DNA of 64,000 bases from Bolinopsis microptera (GCF_026151205.1 NC_087078.1:17997118-18061117); one strand, 5' to 3'. Counted from the first letter of the stretch, positions 10,701-21,612 are shown. Notes: generated from the letters alone by a model not told the origin. A program made the numbers and translations.

Positions 10701-13700
10701 AGTAGGTGCACGAGGACCAGTCTAGTGATGAGCAGCAGAAGAGTAGGTGCACGAGGACTAATCCGGTGATGAGCAGCAGAAGAGTAGATGCACGAGGACT
10801 AGTCTGGTGATGAGCAGCAGAAGAGTGGGTGCACGAGGACTAGTCTAGTGATGAGCAGCAGAAGAGTAGGTGCACAAGGACCAGTCTAGTGATGAGCAGC
10901 GGAAGAGTAGGTGCACAAGGACCAGTCTAGTGATGAGCAGCAGAAGTGTAGGTGCACGAGGACTAGTCTAGTGATGAGCAGCAGAAGAGTAGGTGCACGA
11001 GGACCAGGTGATTAACAGTTCGGCAAGGGCGCTGGCAGAGACCACAGTAAGAGACCTTTCTGTTAATCTGTTTTACTGTTTCTTTATCCAAGCTGGAAAT
11101 TTGACTCTGAAATTAGCGTTACTCAATACTTCAACAAAATTCGCACGACCATTACAGCCTATATTATTATATTAGAAGTCAATTTATTTATCATAATTTA
11201 TAATCAAGTAGGGGGGGTCAATAAAAGTCAGCACACAAACGTTGGGGCGGGGTCCGGACTCTAGGGCGTAAGACTCTAGGGCGTAAGACTCTAGGGTCTT
11301 AGGGTTAGGGTTAGGGTTAGGGTTAGGGTTTGGGTTTGGGTTAGGGTTAGGGTTAGGGTTAGGATAAGGGTTAGGGTTAGGGTGATGGTTAGGGTTAGGG
11401 TTAGGATAAGGGTTAGGGTTAGGGTTAGGGTTAGGGTTAGGGTTTGGGTTTGGGTTAGGGTTAGGGTTAGGGTTAGGGTTAGGATAAGGGTTAGGGTTAG
11501 GGTTAGGGTGATGGTTAGGGTTAGGGCGCCGCCCTAAAGTCTCACGCCCTAGAGTCTTACGCCCTAGAGTCCCGGACCCGTTGGGGCTTATTTCTCAGGC
11601 ACTGAGTGCCCTATTTAAATAACTCTGGTATTACTTGCTATTATTGTTCATTCGAGTAATATATCATCAAATCAAATAGTATAAACGATGTTCATTTTTA
11701 CGAATGAACGTTCATTTTCACTTTAGCCGCACTATGGTGATCCTGCAGAAAGCACTGAACTACGATTTCGTAGTGTACGTTATCAAATGATCTCTTTAAT
11801 TGCGATATGTTGAAATGGAGTTTGTAGCATATAATAATATTCATATATGTTATAATATAATAATCGCAAACACGAGAGTTATCGCAATTCAATGTTGATT
11901 TTGTGTGGTTTTCTAAAAATCGAATTTTTAATTTTTTTTCGGAATCCTCGTATTAGTATTTACAGTATACCGTTTGCCAAGTTACATGTCTCTAATATGA
12001 AAAATGGCCATAACATGGTATAAGAGTATATGACCCAAGGTATGTGTATTGACTTTTGACCTTTCGTTTCCCCTGAGCACCGCTCAATTAATAAAATCAG
12101 AATCATAATGTTATGTTCAAACAAATTAATGTTTAGGTTATTCTTTAAAAACCTACCTTTTTTGACTAGCCGGGTAAAAACTGTGATTGACAAAAAGAAA
12201 ACAATCGCTAACGGCTACGTTAAGGAAATGAAATGATTACCTCCTAGAGTGATTATCTATCTTGCCGTGATTTTACTGCAGGCCATCTCATTCTCTAGAA
12301 ATATGTGGTGTCCTACTCGGGTCACGTGATTATTTTAGAGATTTCCTGTGGCAATTTTGGATGTTGAGTAGCAACCGAACTCCAAATTTTGCACATTATT
12401 TTTTAGTTTAAAAATTTTACTAACAAAAGTCTTGAAGGAACATGGCCACCGTACCATTGTTACAGTTATTTCAGTAATTTGAGATCCAGTTCCTATTATA
12501 TACGAAATCTTCAACATAAAAAATTGGGATTTCTTGCGGGGAAGGAGAAATTTTGAATAATCTCAGCATACCATTGACATAAGCTCAGAAATACCTCAGT
12601 ATTCTACCTACTACTTTATCTGTGATACAGGGCTGGAAGTCGAATAACATCACATGTTTGGTTTCTGTTACGAGATCATAAAAAATATATGGAAAATCAA
12701 TCAAAATAAATACTGTACAAAATCGAAGATACATAGCATCAAATAATAACATGTTCGCAAATGCAAAAGATTCCCAACTTCCCCCTACAAGCATCTACCG
12801 TAGAGTGCTGTGTCATTGGAACAGAGTACGGACTCTTTAGACAAACCAGATCTCAGTCGTGGACAAATCGAGGGAAATTGGTTCTATAGTATTTGTTCGA
12901 GGTATGGAGGGGACAGGGGCTCTTTTGTTCAGTCGTTTGAGGGATGTGATCACTGATTTCACCATCCCCTTCATTTGTACTCTTTTCTTTTGGTTGGAAG
13001 GGTTACTTGAGCTGCCAGCTGACTTCTTGTCCTGACCATGGTTCTTAGTGGAGGTGAGAGGTGAAGGTCTGGAGTCAGTGCAGTTTGAGGGAGCAAGGAA
13101 ACTTTGAAAGAGGTGAGGATATCGGTTCTTTAGTGAGCACCCAGAATCCTGTATCAGGATGGAGGGCTGTAGAGATTCGTCCTCCCAGTTCTGTACCTGG
13201 CAGTGCTCCGGTCTCTCGACACAGCTGCCCTCAAGTATGAAAGTTAGGAGTCCTATCTTGGAGTTCTCAGTGTTCCTCTCCTCGGCACAACTGGTAGTTG
13301 AGTGGAACTGGGTGCTGCATCTCACATGAACTGTGCTGGTACGGTAGGTAGCTGGTTTAATAGGACTGGGATAGTTTGGGGTGGGGCACTGCAGTCTGGA
13401 GCTGCAGTTGCGAGCTGATTTGACTGGCGAGGAGAAGAATTGAGGAGATGGGAATGAAGGAGTAATTGCTAGAGACATATCAGCAGTCGAGAAAGTAGTT
13501 GTTAAAGTAACACGGAGTTTGTAAAACAGTTGATTGCAAGTTGTAGAGTGTATGGGAAATGTGAATATGAGATGGTAACCGTCTGCTTCCTTTTATACTA
13601 GCCATTAGATCCCGCCTATCTATTGGATACCGTAGACTGCTGTCATAATTAGTTTGGGTTTGCAATTCCCAGGGTGTCTGAAAGTTCCCAAACTAATTGA

Positions 13701-14911
13701 AGGGTTGACTAAGATCAGGTTACCGGGGAGAGGACTAGCTTTACATCGGGCCCAGCTATTACGTTCCGTCTGGGTAATTGATCGTGAGAGATCACAACAG
13801 GCCTGCATCACGTGACACTAGTCTGAGTAGCGTGTCACGTGATACCAGCCTACATTAGATCCTGGGATCAAATCGCACGGACAGGGTGACGATATGACGC
13901 TTTGTTAGGCTGATCGGGTGAACAAGTCTGTCTAGTGTTGGGTAGCCATGATCAAGTGAATATACAGCTACCCTAGACTTATCACTTCAAACTAGTGCTC
14001 GAGCACCGGTAGACAGATTATATCTTATCATGGTTGGTTGGTCACGTGATGTAACGAAACTGGTGACTGATCATAGGTGACATTAACACAGCTTAATGAT
14101 TTCTATTTTGTAATATCTAACTCTCCTCTATTTCAGCTGGAGGATGACATGACTGCTAGACTGAGTTTACCCTCAGTTCACTTACCGTTTGTCAGAACGT
14201 CTGTGTTCTCCCAACCTTCTTATCTTAGTCCTGAGGGTACGTTTTTATTACGTTTTATTGATTGTTCGATTTTCCAGAAAGATCTACGAATTTGTTTGTA
14301 AAAACTGGACATTTGAAATGAATGATTTATAATGTGTATCGTAACACAGTTTGAATTTATTGCAAGTAACGCTGAGGTTCAGAAATATCTTGAATTATTT
14401 ACAAAAAAACATGCAATAGTGACCCAGATTATCTGATAATTATGCGCGTCTTTCAGCTGCACGTGCGCGACTAGACCGAGATGACCAGAAGAAGGCTGAC
14501 ATGTGGAGTTTCGCAGTCCTGTTTTGGGAGATGGTCACTGGAAGAGTTCCTCATGATGGAGTCCCACCAATGCTCGTCGGAATTAAGGTAAAAATACTTG
14601 CAATGAGGGTATAAATACTTATGATATGGAGTAATGATACTAAAGATACTATGAAACCATTTTTGCTACGATTTCTTTCAACCGCTTAAAGTCCTCTGTA
14701 GACTGTAATCTGCATCTTTAAAAAAATGAATGACTTTATCCAAAATTAACTTATTTCTCATCAGATCGGGAAAGACGGTCTCCGTCCTGAACACCCAGAA
14801 ACCATGAGTCCATCAAACAAGAGATTCCTGGACATTTGCTGGAACAGAGATCCACTCAAGAGACCGAGCTTCGAGCGAATCATCCCCATTCTCGAGAAAA
14901 TGGCTGGTTAA
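4612..14911 (+). CDS. ILK: Integrin-linked kinase, C-terminal four exons (pseudokinase domain)
   Basis: ILK is the scaffold pseudokinase of the ILK-PINCH-parvin complex that links integrin tails to actin at adhesion sites. Exons are 4612-4736, 14137-14236, 14457-14587 and 14765-14911, all with AG/GT borders and matching phases (1-0, 0-1, 1-0, 0-stop). The joined product covers the kinase C-lobe. SRGMAFLHAHEPA corresponds to the ILK ARGMAFLHTLEP region. NNVMLEDDMTARLSLPSV stands where active kinases have HRD and DFG. ADMWSFAVLFWEMVTGRVP is the helix F region, and RPSFERIIPILEKM precedes the stop at 14909. HRD and DFG are both absent, as expected for ILK. The gene is partial at its 5' end, with earlier exons outside the window. 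The 9.4 kb intron between the first two exons is full of repeats. Confidence 0.93.
7581..8259. repeat. Block duplication, copy 1 (about 680 bp)
   Basis: This block matches 8643-9321 over nearly its whole length with scattered substitutions and small indels. It starts at CAGTTTGAGCACTCTA and ends near GAGCATCTTTTAACCCTT. The 1.06 kb offset exceeds the block length, so about 380 bp separates the copies. The duplication is younger than the basic CAATTGG array it contains. Confidence 0.85.
8643..9321. repeat. Block duplication, copy 2 (about 680 bp)
   Basis: This is the second copy of the 7581-8259 block, in direct orientation. Shared landmarks include GCTACACTGGAGACCTACTT, GGTTGCTTATCTTGTTT and TTTTCGACAGGTATGCACGC. 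Confidence 0.85.
9987..10040. repeat. 8-bp tandem repeat (AGGTTACC)n
   Basis: Six to seven copies of AGGTTACC lie head to tail, the last reading ACCCGGTTA. This is a simple microsatellite inside the larger intronic array. Confidence 0.9.
10465..11005. repeat. 41-bp minisatellite, 13 full copies
   Basis: The unit starts CGAGGACTAGTCTAGTGATG and continues GCAGCAGAAGAGTAGGTGCA. The first unit starts at 10465 and a final partial unit at 10998, exactly 13 periods of 41 bp with no length variation. Variation is limited to substitutions, mainly CTAGT/CCAGT, TCTAG/TCCGG and GAGCAG/GAGTAG. Confidence 0.95.
11247..11580. repeat. Telomere-like TTAGGG array bounded by inverted repeats
   Basis: About 230 bp of TTAGGG units (about 11299-11527) with TTTGGG, ATAAGGG and TGATGG variants lies between inverted flanks. 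The left flank reads GGTCCGGACTCTAGGGCGTA followed by two more GACTCTAGGG units. The right flank, read on the minus strand, is GGGTCCGGGACTCTAGGGCG and continues with the same units. All TTAGGG units point the same way, so only the flanks are inverted. It is interstitial, not a chromosome end, because genes continue on both sides. Confidence 0.9.
12837..13478 (-). CDS. Hypothetical intronless gene nested in the ILK intron (213 aa)
   Basis: This is a single uninterrupted frame with ATG at 13478 and stop at 12837, on the strand opposite ILK. I do not recognise the family. The protein is rich in Ser, Pro and Thr, with scattered cysteines in the first half. A basic stretch (QKKRVQMKGMVKSVITSLKR) near residues 160-180 could form an amphipathic helix. 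The C-terminus ends LSTTEIWFV. There is no signal peptide or membrane segment. A TATA box lies 113 bp upstream and two TCACGTGA palindromes further upstream, which supports a real transcription unit over a chance frame. It could be a short regulatory protein or a retrocopy. No poly(A) tract was seen downstream. Confidence 0.5.
   Translation of the reverse strand: MSLAITPSFPSPQFFSSPVKSARNCSSRLQCPTPNYPSPIKPATYRTSTVHVRCSTQFHSTTSCAEERNTENSKIGLLTFILEGSCVERPEHCQVQNWEDESLQPSILIQDSGCSLKNRYPHLFQSFLAPSNCTDSRPSPLTSTKNHGQDKKSAGSSSNPSNQKKRVQMKGMVKSVITSLKRLNKRAPVPSIPRTNTIEPISLDLSTTEIWFV
13591..13597 (-). promoter_or_regulatory. TATA box of the nested intronless gene
   Basis: Read on the minus strand the sequence is TATAAAAGG, a strong TATA match, placed 113 bp before the ATG at 13478. 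A start site about 30 bp downstream would leave a short 5' UTR of roughly 85 bp. Confidence 0.55.
13808..13842. promoter_or_regulatory. Paired TCACGTGA E-box palindromes in inverted arrangement
   Basis: TCACGTGA occurs at 13808-13815 and 13835-13842. The flanks make a larger inverted repeat: ATCACGTGACAC on the left and GTGTCACGTGAT on the right. A third copy is at 14042-14049 and another at 12322-12329. TCACGTGA is the preferred core of bHLH-Zip factors of the USF/MITF-TFE type. They lie upstream of the minus-strand gene. Confidence 0.5.
14137..14911 (+). CDS. ILK: ILK last three exons (activation-loop region to stop)
   Basis: Exons are 14137-14236, 14457-14587 and 14765-14911. They encode the pseudo-activation segment ending YLSPE, where the usual APE is replaced by SPE, then ADMWSFAVLFWEMVTG, then GLRPEHPETMSPSNK and the conserved end IPILEKMAG with TAA at 14909-14911. 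The introns of 220 and 177 bp are small, unlike the 9.4 kb intron before them. Confidence 0.92.
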
Positions 14912-17022
14912 AAACCGACGTGATGTTAGGTGTACTGATTGCATTCATAAGAAGGACTCCGAAAATGAACTTTAAATTTAAATTGTTGAGATATCTTGGA
15001 CTGAAAACTTATGACTTGAATGGGATTTTGTTTTGTTATTTTAAAATTTATAATACCTTTATTTTCTGTAATTTGGTATTGCGACGATGGCTAAGGCTTC
15101 ACTGAGAGTAGTACAGTGCTGTAAAGGAGCGATGAAGTAGAATTCTCAGTGTGGTGATAATATCGAAATATAGTGCTGTCGTAATTAATTAATTAATTAT
15201 GGTTACCTTTGAGGGTGTACTCAATCCGCAACGCCGCAATAGCAAATTATATAACACTTTCACTACTTATAAATTAAGGTGTCATTTATTAAGTTCATAT
15301 ATTCCGTATATTTTATTGTACTTAAACTTTGTATAAATTTGGTATAATACATTAATGTGACAAATTCAACGTTCTTTTAAAGTTTAAGTGAAGATTTTTA
15401 CAGTTTTGAGATGACTTGGCAGGTAGCCAGCGGGTTCCCGCACATTCCAGCAGGTTCCCGCACATTTAAAGAAGGAGAAAATAACGTCTCTTTGCCTTAA
15501 TTTTTCGATTTTTGAAGAATAACTCTTAGCGTTCGATCATCACATCACAAATATTACGAATATTACAAATGAATTTATATTCGATTGTCTCGTCATGATT
15601 TGACAATTTTGATCGATCTGATATTATACTCTTTAAATTAAATTACAAATTATGAATTAAGAATCTGTAATACTAGAAATAATAGACGATATCATATGAA
15701 AATGTTACAAATATAAACACTTATGTTATGAATATGAACACAGTTTATGTTATAAATATAAACAGTTTAACAGTGCTGGAATTGAGTTTGCACGAGGATT
15801 GATGATCACCACATTAGGTTGGACACATGATGATGCTTTTCCAATATGGTTTTGGTTTAACTTCAAGTTTATCATGGTTCTTGACTGATAAATAATTAGA
15901 TGGTTAAGACATCGCTGTATTGTACAAATTCCAACTTCATAAAATCTGGAGTTTTACTGACCTCAAATGGTGCATTCCGGAGTATGATAGATATCCGAAA
16001 GACATTCCCAGGATATTTCAACAGAATGTGAACTGCAGCTGACTGACCTGTGGGGTGTGGATAGAGTTTGCTAGATTTTAGTAGTAGTACAGCTGACAGT
16101 AACATCTTGTGGAGTGTTCCTGCCTTGCGATAGTGTAAGTATTAAGTAAACGTGCCAGGAAGATGTAACTTAAAATGAGCGAAACATACGTACTAAGATT
16201 AAAAGAACTGTTAAGCCTAGAGAAGAGCTTCAACTGGAGCTGCTAAGGGCAGGAATAGCGCGGACAAAGTCCACCCGAAGCGAATGGTGGAGCAAAAATT
16301 GGTTTCTATACTGTTTGTATTGTATACACTATACAGATGCTGCATCCTATATGATAATGGAACTTATTTAATTTGCTAAAACACTTGTAGCTCAGTTTAT
16401 TGGATAAAATGTAAATCACAGACCGTGGCATAGCCTCGAAGTTGCGCTCCCACCAAATCTCTCTCCCAAATTTTAAGAAAATTCTTTTGAAAAGGCCTCG
16501 AGGGTATGAAATTGAAAGTAATCTAATTCGGTGTATTTTTTTACGCTGATTCCGAATCACTCCCCCATGGTAACGTAGGGTAAAAATGCTTCCCTGTAGA
16601 GTTATGGGCAAAAAAACTTTTTGGTTGAATCACGTGATATTATTTGTTTGAGATATGATTCAAACACATCGCCGATAAGTTGTGAAGTGTGACTGTGCGT
16701 TAGTTGATTATAAACCTACAAACATGGGGTTTTAAAAGGGAATACTGTACATGACAGTCATAAGAGAAACTCGCACTACTACTAGTACTACAGCTCACAA
16801 GAATGGAAAATAATGGGTTCTTACTGCAGAAAACTAATTCGCTCGCCCAAAAATTATCACTTGACTTTAGATAATATATTGGATAGAATAGCATTTACGA
16901 GCTCAACTACTTAACTTTTAAATTCTAAGAATTCTAATCGTTGCATAATGCAACTACAAACTAATAGCAATACTATATTTAATTTTCAGTTGTACTTGTA
17001 GGTTTATAGCCTATAACTAGCT
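14912..17022. other. ILK 3' flank and intergenic sequence
   Basis: AT-rich sequence with no supported gene. No canonical AATAAA lies close to the ILK stop, so the poly(A) site was not placed. A few small frames (for example a 101-codon minus-strand frame at 16306-16611) lack any family signature. Confidence 0.6.
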
Positions 17023-17886
17023 ATTATCACAATGCTGGCAAGCATAACCGTTGCCCTTATATTCACAACACTATTTACCCCCTATACTATTATATCCCCT
17101 TTATTGTTTTCCAGGCATTAAGACTCATCGAAAGTAATTCAGCAGGTATATTTAAGTTCAAAACATTCTAATTCAATGTTAAAGATGACAGGAATAAGAA
17201 ATAGTTATGTGGAGGTTTTTAAGAAATTTGCGCAAAATACGCGCCAGCATGTTATACGAAATTAGGTAAAAAACCCAAAATCGCCATATTCAGGTGCCTT
17301 AAACATGTTAAAAACCATGTTAAAATTGAGTCAGAGATCTGAAACGTTGCAGGGCGTCTAGACCTTGTCCAAATCGACTGTAAAAAAAATTTCATGTTTC
17401 AGGAGTATCGGGAAGTGGGTTTTCTGGAACCCCTGTTTTACAACAGATTGTCGTGAAGCATATATCACAATGCTGGCAAGCATTACCGTCGCCCTTATAT
17501 TCACAATACTATTTACCCCCTATACTAGTATATCCCCTTTATTGTTTTCCAGGCATTAAGACTCATCGAAAGTAGTTCAGCAGGCATATTTAAGTTCAAA
17601 ACATTCTAATTCAATGTTAAAGATGACAGGAATAAGAAATAGTTATGTGGAGGTTTTTAAGAAATTTGCGCAAAATACGCGCCAGCATGTTATACGAAAT
17701 TAGGTAAAAAACCCAAAATCGCCATATTCAGGTGCCTTAAAAACCATGTTATAATTGAGTTAGAGATATGAAACTTTGCAGGGCGTCTAGACCTTGTCCA
17801 AATCGACTGTAAAAAAATTTCATGTTTCAGGAGTATCGGGAAGTGGGTTTTCTGGAACCCCTGTTTTACAACAGATTGTCGTGAAG
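17023..17886. repeat. 438-bp tandem duplication beside the Penelope element
   Basis: Two direct copies begin at about 17025 and 17463 with TATCACAATGCTGGCAAGCA and end with TTACAACAGATTGTCGTGAA. They differ by a few substitutions and one 10-bp difference near GCCTTAAA. The second copy runs into an (AT)n tract at 17886-17910 and then the Penelope-like element. They could be target-site duplicates or the terminal repeats these elements often carry. Confidence 0.85.
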
Positions 17887-17911
17887 ATATATATATATAT
17901 ATATATATATG

Positions 17912-20113
17912 TATCGGTACAAAGCAAACTATGCAATTGTCAAACTATAAGTTTCATGTTTGAAAAGCAATCTTCAGTGACATAATTAACATAAAAATGG
18001 CAAACATAATACAACACAGTGCTCCTTTATCAAATTTTATAATTAACAATTAACAATTACTCAATACTACTAGTACTAAACCTATATAAATAACTACAAA
18101 TCCTAATAACTAATAAATACTAACTAAATATGTCTAACTAAGAATTTCCTAGAGTGCCTACATTTAGAAATAATTTCTGATCTTTTATTAATAGTGCCTG
18201 GGGTTTTAAGTATGTATAGTTTCTCGTCTAAGCAGAGGCCACAATGCCCCGCTCCAGCCTTATATTTCTTCGATTTAGTAATAATCTTCCAGTCTATGCT
18301 ATATTCAATCATCTTCTCCTTGAGGTCCCATATCAATTTTGATAACTCGGTACTCAGTCTGTGCTTAGAATTCTTGAAACTTTGTCGATGATTGTACCAC
18401 CGTGTCTTAAAACTGTTTTCAGTCAATCCAATATAGGCCGTTTCCTTGTTAGACGCCGTTTTAACGGTTGCTTGGTATACTATGCATTTGGCCAGACATT
18501 GTCCTTTGAGGGGGCACTTCGAGGCGTCTCTGCAATTACACTCTTTTTCTGGAGCTTTTTTCTTTTCAGATTGTTTCTCTAGGACTGATTTGTTATGTCC
18601 TTTGAGTATCCTTCCCAAACTGGGCATGCAGCAATAGCTTATTTTCACGGTATTCCTATTGATGATTTTATGTAACGGTAGGTTTTTCGGGAAATGCTTA
18701 TCGATGAGAGCGAAGAACTTTCTTCCGATGTTGGTTGAAACGTTTGCACTTAATGGGGGATTGTACCATAGGATGTTCCTCTTCCGCGATCTCTTTCTCT
18801 TTTTAGGCGGTGGTGTTTTATAATCGATGGTGTGACTATATCCGCTATCTCTAAGTGCCTTCTCATAATCGCTTTTGGCTTCATTTAGGCATGTCTTGTT
18901 GCTGGATATGCTTATCAATCGTGATTCTATCATTGAGGGTAAGTTCTTCAATATGATGGGAGGATGATTGGATTCTGCGTTAATGTACAATGGTGTGTCA
19001 TTTGGTTTCCTATAAGGTCTGTATGACTTGTCTGTTAGGTCGAGCACGACATCTAAGAAATCAACCGAATGCTGACAGAGATCCACCGTTATTTTTAGGC
19101 CTTCTTTTTGGAATAGTGAGTGTAGTTGCTTCCTAATTTTATCAAGACGCTGGCCGTTGGTTTTATTAATTACTGCAAGTCCGTCATCCCGGTATAATCC
19201 TAGGTACTGCTGCGGAATGATCTTTTTTATTTTGCTTAGAAGGTAAAGTCCGATTATTTCTGATGTTTCAGCTCCGTCCAAGCTTCCCATTGTGACGTCA
19301 AAGTTTGTGTCGGATTTCTTTACCCAGCATTTGTTGTTGTTCATTAGTAGGGATTCCTTACTGAGTTTAATAATCTCTTGTTCATCTTCAGGGATGTGTA
19401 CTATCGTAGAAGCGTATTTTAATGCACGGTCTAGGAGATCTGCCGTGATTGATGGGTAGAATTCCTGTATGTCGAACTTTAGAAATCGTGCCATTTTTAG
19501 GTCTTTCAAGTCTTTAAACCATGTTAAAACTTCTGTGGTGCTCTTCCATAAATTGTCCCCTGTTTCGAGTTTTATTGCAGAGATCAGTTTTTCTAGGATT
19601 TTCTTACTGACACTTCCTAAATTGGATTTAGCGGGGTTAATTAATCTGCATTTAGTGTTGCTTGTAAAATTTTCTTTGTGGTCTTTCAGTGTGATGAAGC
19701 ATGGAGTTTCTGTGTAGCACTCCATCTTGTCGTCGATTTTAAGTTTTCTAGCTAGTATGTTAGTTCTTCTATCAATGTCTTCTTTTGTTCCGTTAGGTGC
19801 GACTTTGTAGTCCTTTGTGATGTTCTCGTGTAGCAGTTGGTTATATTTCTCTGGGTCTAATTGGTAGAGATTTGATGTTTTATCTGCCTCTACAACAACT
19901 TTCCCGCCTGATTTTAGTTTCTTGAGATCATTCTGCATTTCGCTCTGAAATTTGCTGTTGGCATTTTGGAATTTGACATTGCTGATCATTTCATACATGT
20001 CCGCTTCGAATTTTAAAAGATCAGGGTGTTGTGGTGGTGTATTACTAGACTTGAATCCGTAATTTTCATTTTGGTTGTTGACATCTAAATTTGGTGGTTC
20101 TTCGCCAGATGAA
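17912..20113 (-). mobile_element. Penelope-like retroelement, longer copy (RT plus GIY-YIG)
   Basis: The open frame 20238-18124 encodes 704 codons, of which about the first 42 read antisense through the neighbouring copy, so the true element part starts near 20113. Visible motifs are the fingers region LKDHKENF and CRLINPAKS, RT motif A FDIQEFYPSI (near residue 255), motif B region GSLDGAETSEIIGLYLLSKI, motif C YRDD (residues 349-352) and FLDVVLDL. A cysteine cluster CNCRDASKCPLKGQC follows, then a GIY-YIG nuclease with AYIGLTENSFKTRW. RT followed by C-terminal GIY-YIG is diagnostic of canonical Penelope-like elements. No stop codon interrupts the motifs. The 5' end appears truncated. The 3' end is at CGGTACAAAGC (17912). 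Confidence 0.92.
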
Positions 20114-21612
20114 TACGCTTCTACGATAGTACACATCCCTGAAGATGAACAAGAGATTATTAAACTCAGTAAGGAATCCCTACTAATGAACAACAACAAA
20201 TGCTGGGTAAAGAAATCCGACACAAACTTTGACGTCACAATGGGAAGCTTGGACGGAGCTGAAACATCAGAAATAATCGGACTTTACCTTCTAAGCAAAA
20301 TAAAAAAGATCATTCCGCAGCAGTACCTAGGATTATACCGGGATGACGGACTTGCAGTAATTAATAAAACCAACGGCCAGCGTCTTGATAAAATTAGGAA
20401 GCAACTACACTCACTATTCCAAAAAGAAGGCCTAAAAATAACGGTGGATCTCTGTCAGCATTCGGTTGATTTCTTAGATGTCGTGCTCGACCTAACAGAC
20501 AAGTCATACAGACCTTATAGGAAACCAAATGACACACCATTGTACATTAACGCAGAATCCAATCATCCTCCCATCATATTGAAGAACTTACCCTCAATGA
20601 TAGAATCACGATTGATAAGCATATCCAGCAACAAGACATGCCTAAATGAAGCCAAAAGCGATTATGAGAAGGCACTTAGAGATAGCGGATATAGTCACAC
20701 CATCGATTATAAAACACCACCGCCTAAAAAGAGAAAGAGATCGCGGAAGAGGAACATCCTATGGTACAATCCCCCATTCAGTGCAAACGTTTCAACCAAC
20801 ATCGGAAGAAAGTTCTTCGCTCTCATCGATAAGCATTTCCCGAAAAACCTACCGTTACATAAAATCATCAATAGGAATACCGTGAAAATAAGCTATTGCT
20901 GCATGCCCAGTTTGGGAAGGATACTCAAAGGACACAACAAATCAGTCCTAGAGAAACAATCTGAAAAGAAAAAAGCTCCAGAAAAAGAGTGTAATTGCAG
21001 AGACGCCTCGAAGTGCCCCCTCAAAGGACAATGTCTGGCCAAATGCATAGTATACCAAGCAACCGTTAAAACGGCGTCTTACAAGGAAACGGCCTATATT
21101 GGATTGACTGAAAACAGTTTTAAGACACGGTGGTACAATCATCGACAAAGTTTCAAGAATTCTAAGCACAGACTGAGTACCGAGTTATCAAAATTGATAT
21201 GGGACCTCAAGGAGAAGATGATTGAATATAGCATAGACTGGAAGATTATTACTAAATCGAAGAAATATAAGGCTGGAGCGGGGCATTGTGGCCTCTGCTT
21301 AGACGAGAAACTATACATACTTAAAACCCCAGGCACTATTAATAAAAGATCAGAAATTATTTCTAAATGTAGGCACTCTAGGAAATTCTTAGTTAGACAT
21401 ATTTAGTTAGTATTTATTAGTTATTAGGATTTGTAGTTATTTATATAGGTTTAGTAGTATTGAGTAATTGTTAATTGTTAATTATAAAATTTGATAAAGG
21501 AGCACTGTGTTGTATTATGTTTGCCATTTTTATGTTAATTATGTCACTGAAGATTGCTTTTCAAACATGAAACTTATAGTTTGACAATTGCATAGTTTGC
21601 TTTGTACCGATA
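20114..21612 (+). mobile_element. Penelope-like retroelement, 5'-truncated inverted copy
   Basis: This is an inverted copy of 17912-19416. It starts inside the RT domain at the codons for YASTIVHIPEDEQ and continues through YRDD, the cysteine cluster and GIY-YIG to the stop at 21404-21406, then a 3' UTR ending GCTTTGTACCG. The frame at 20075-21406 begins in antisense sequence of the other copy. Protein differences from the longer copy are few (for example PPF for PPL, and TASYKE for TASNKE), so the two are young or recently copied. Motif A is missing, so this copy cannot encode an active RT alone. Confidence 0.92.

Larger units (their letters stand above)
4737..14136 (+). other. 9.4 kb ILK intron
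   Basis: This intron lies between GTAAGA at 4737 and TTTCAG ending at 14136. From 4737 to about 6500 I see only unique AT-rich sequence and a 16-base G run at 5876-5891. The remainder holds the repeat array, minisatellites, telomere-like element and minus-strand gene listed separately. 11581-12836 shows no recognisable feature. Confidence 0.85.

Noticed and set aside
11299-11527. A true chromosome end
   Set aside because: Unique genes continue on both sides, and the tract is short, degenerate and flanked by inverted repeats.
13553-13690. Su(H)/CSL sites (TTCCCA / TGGGAA) upstream of the intronless gene, suggesting a Notch target
   Set aside because: Three TGGGAA cores occur, but none matches the full YGTGRGAA consensus.
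16306-16611. 101-codon minus-strand frame between ILK and the Penelope element
   Set aside because: No domain, no signal peptide, no splice context and AT-driven composition, so it is probably chance.
19469-21336. Small frames antisense to the Penelope-like elements
   Set aside because: Shadows of the RT/GIY-YIG frames, duplicated because the element is duplicated.
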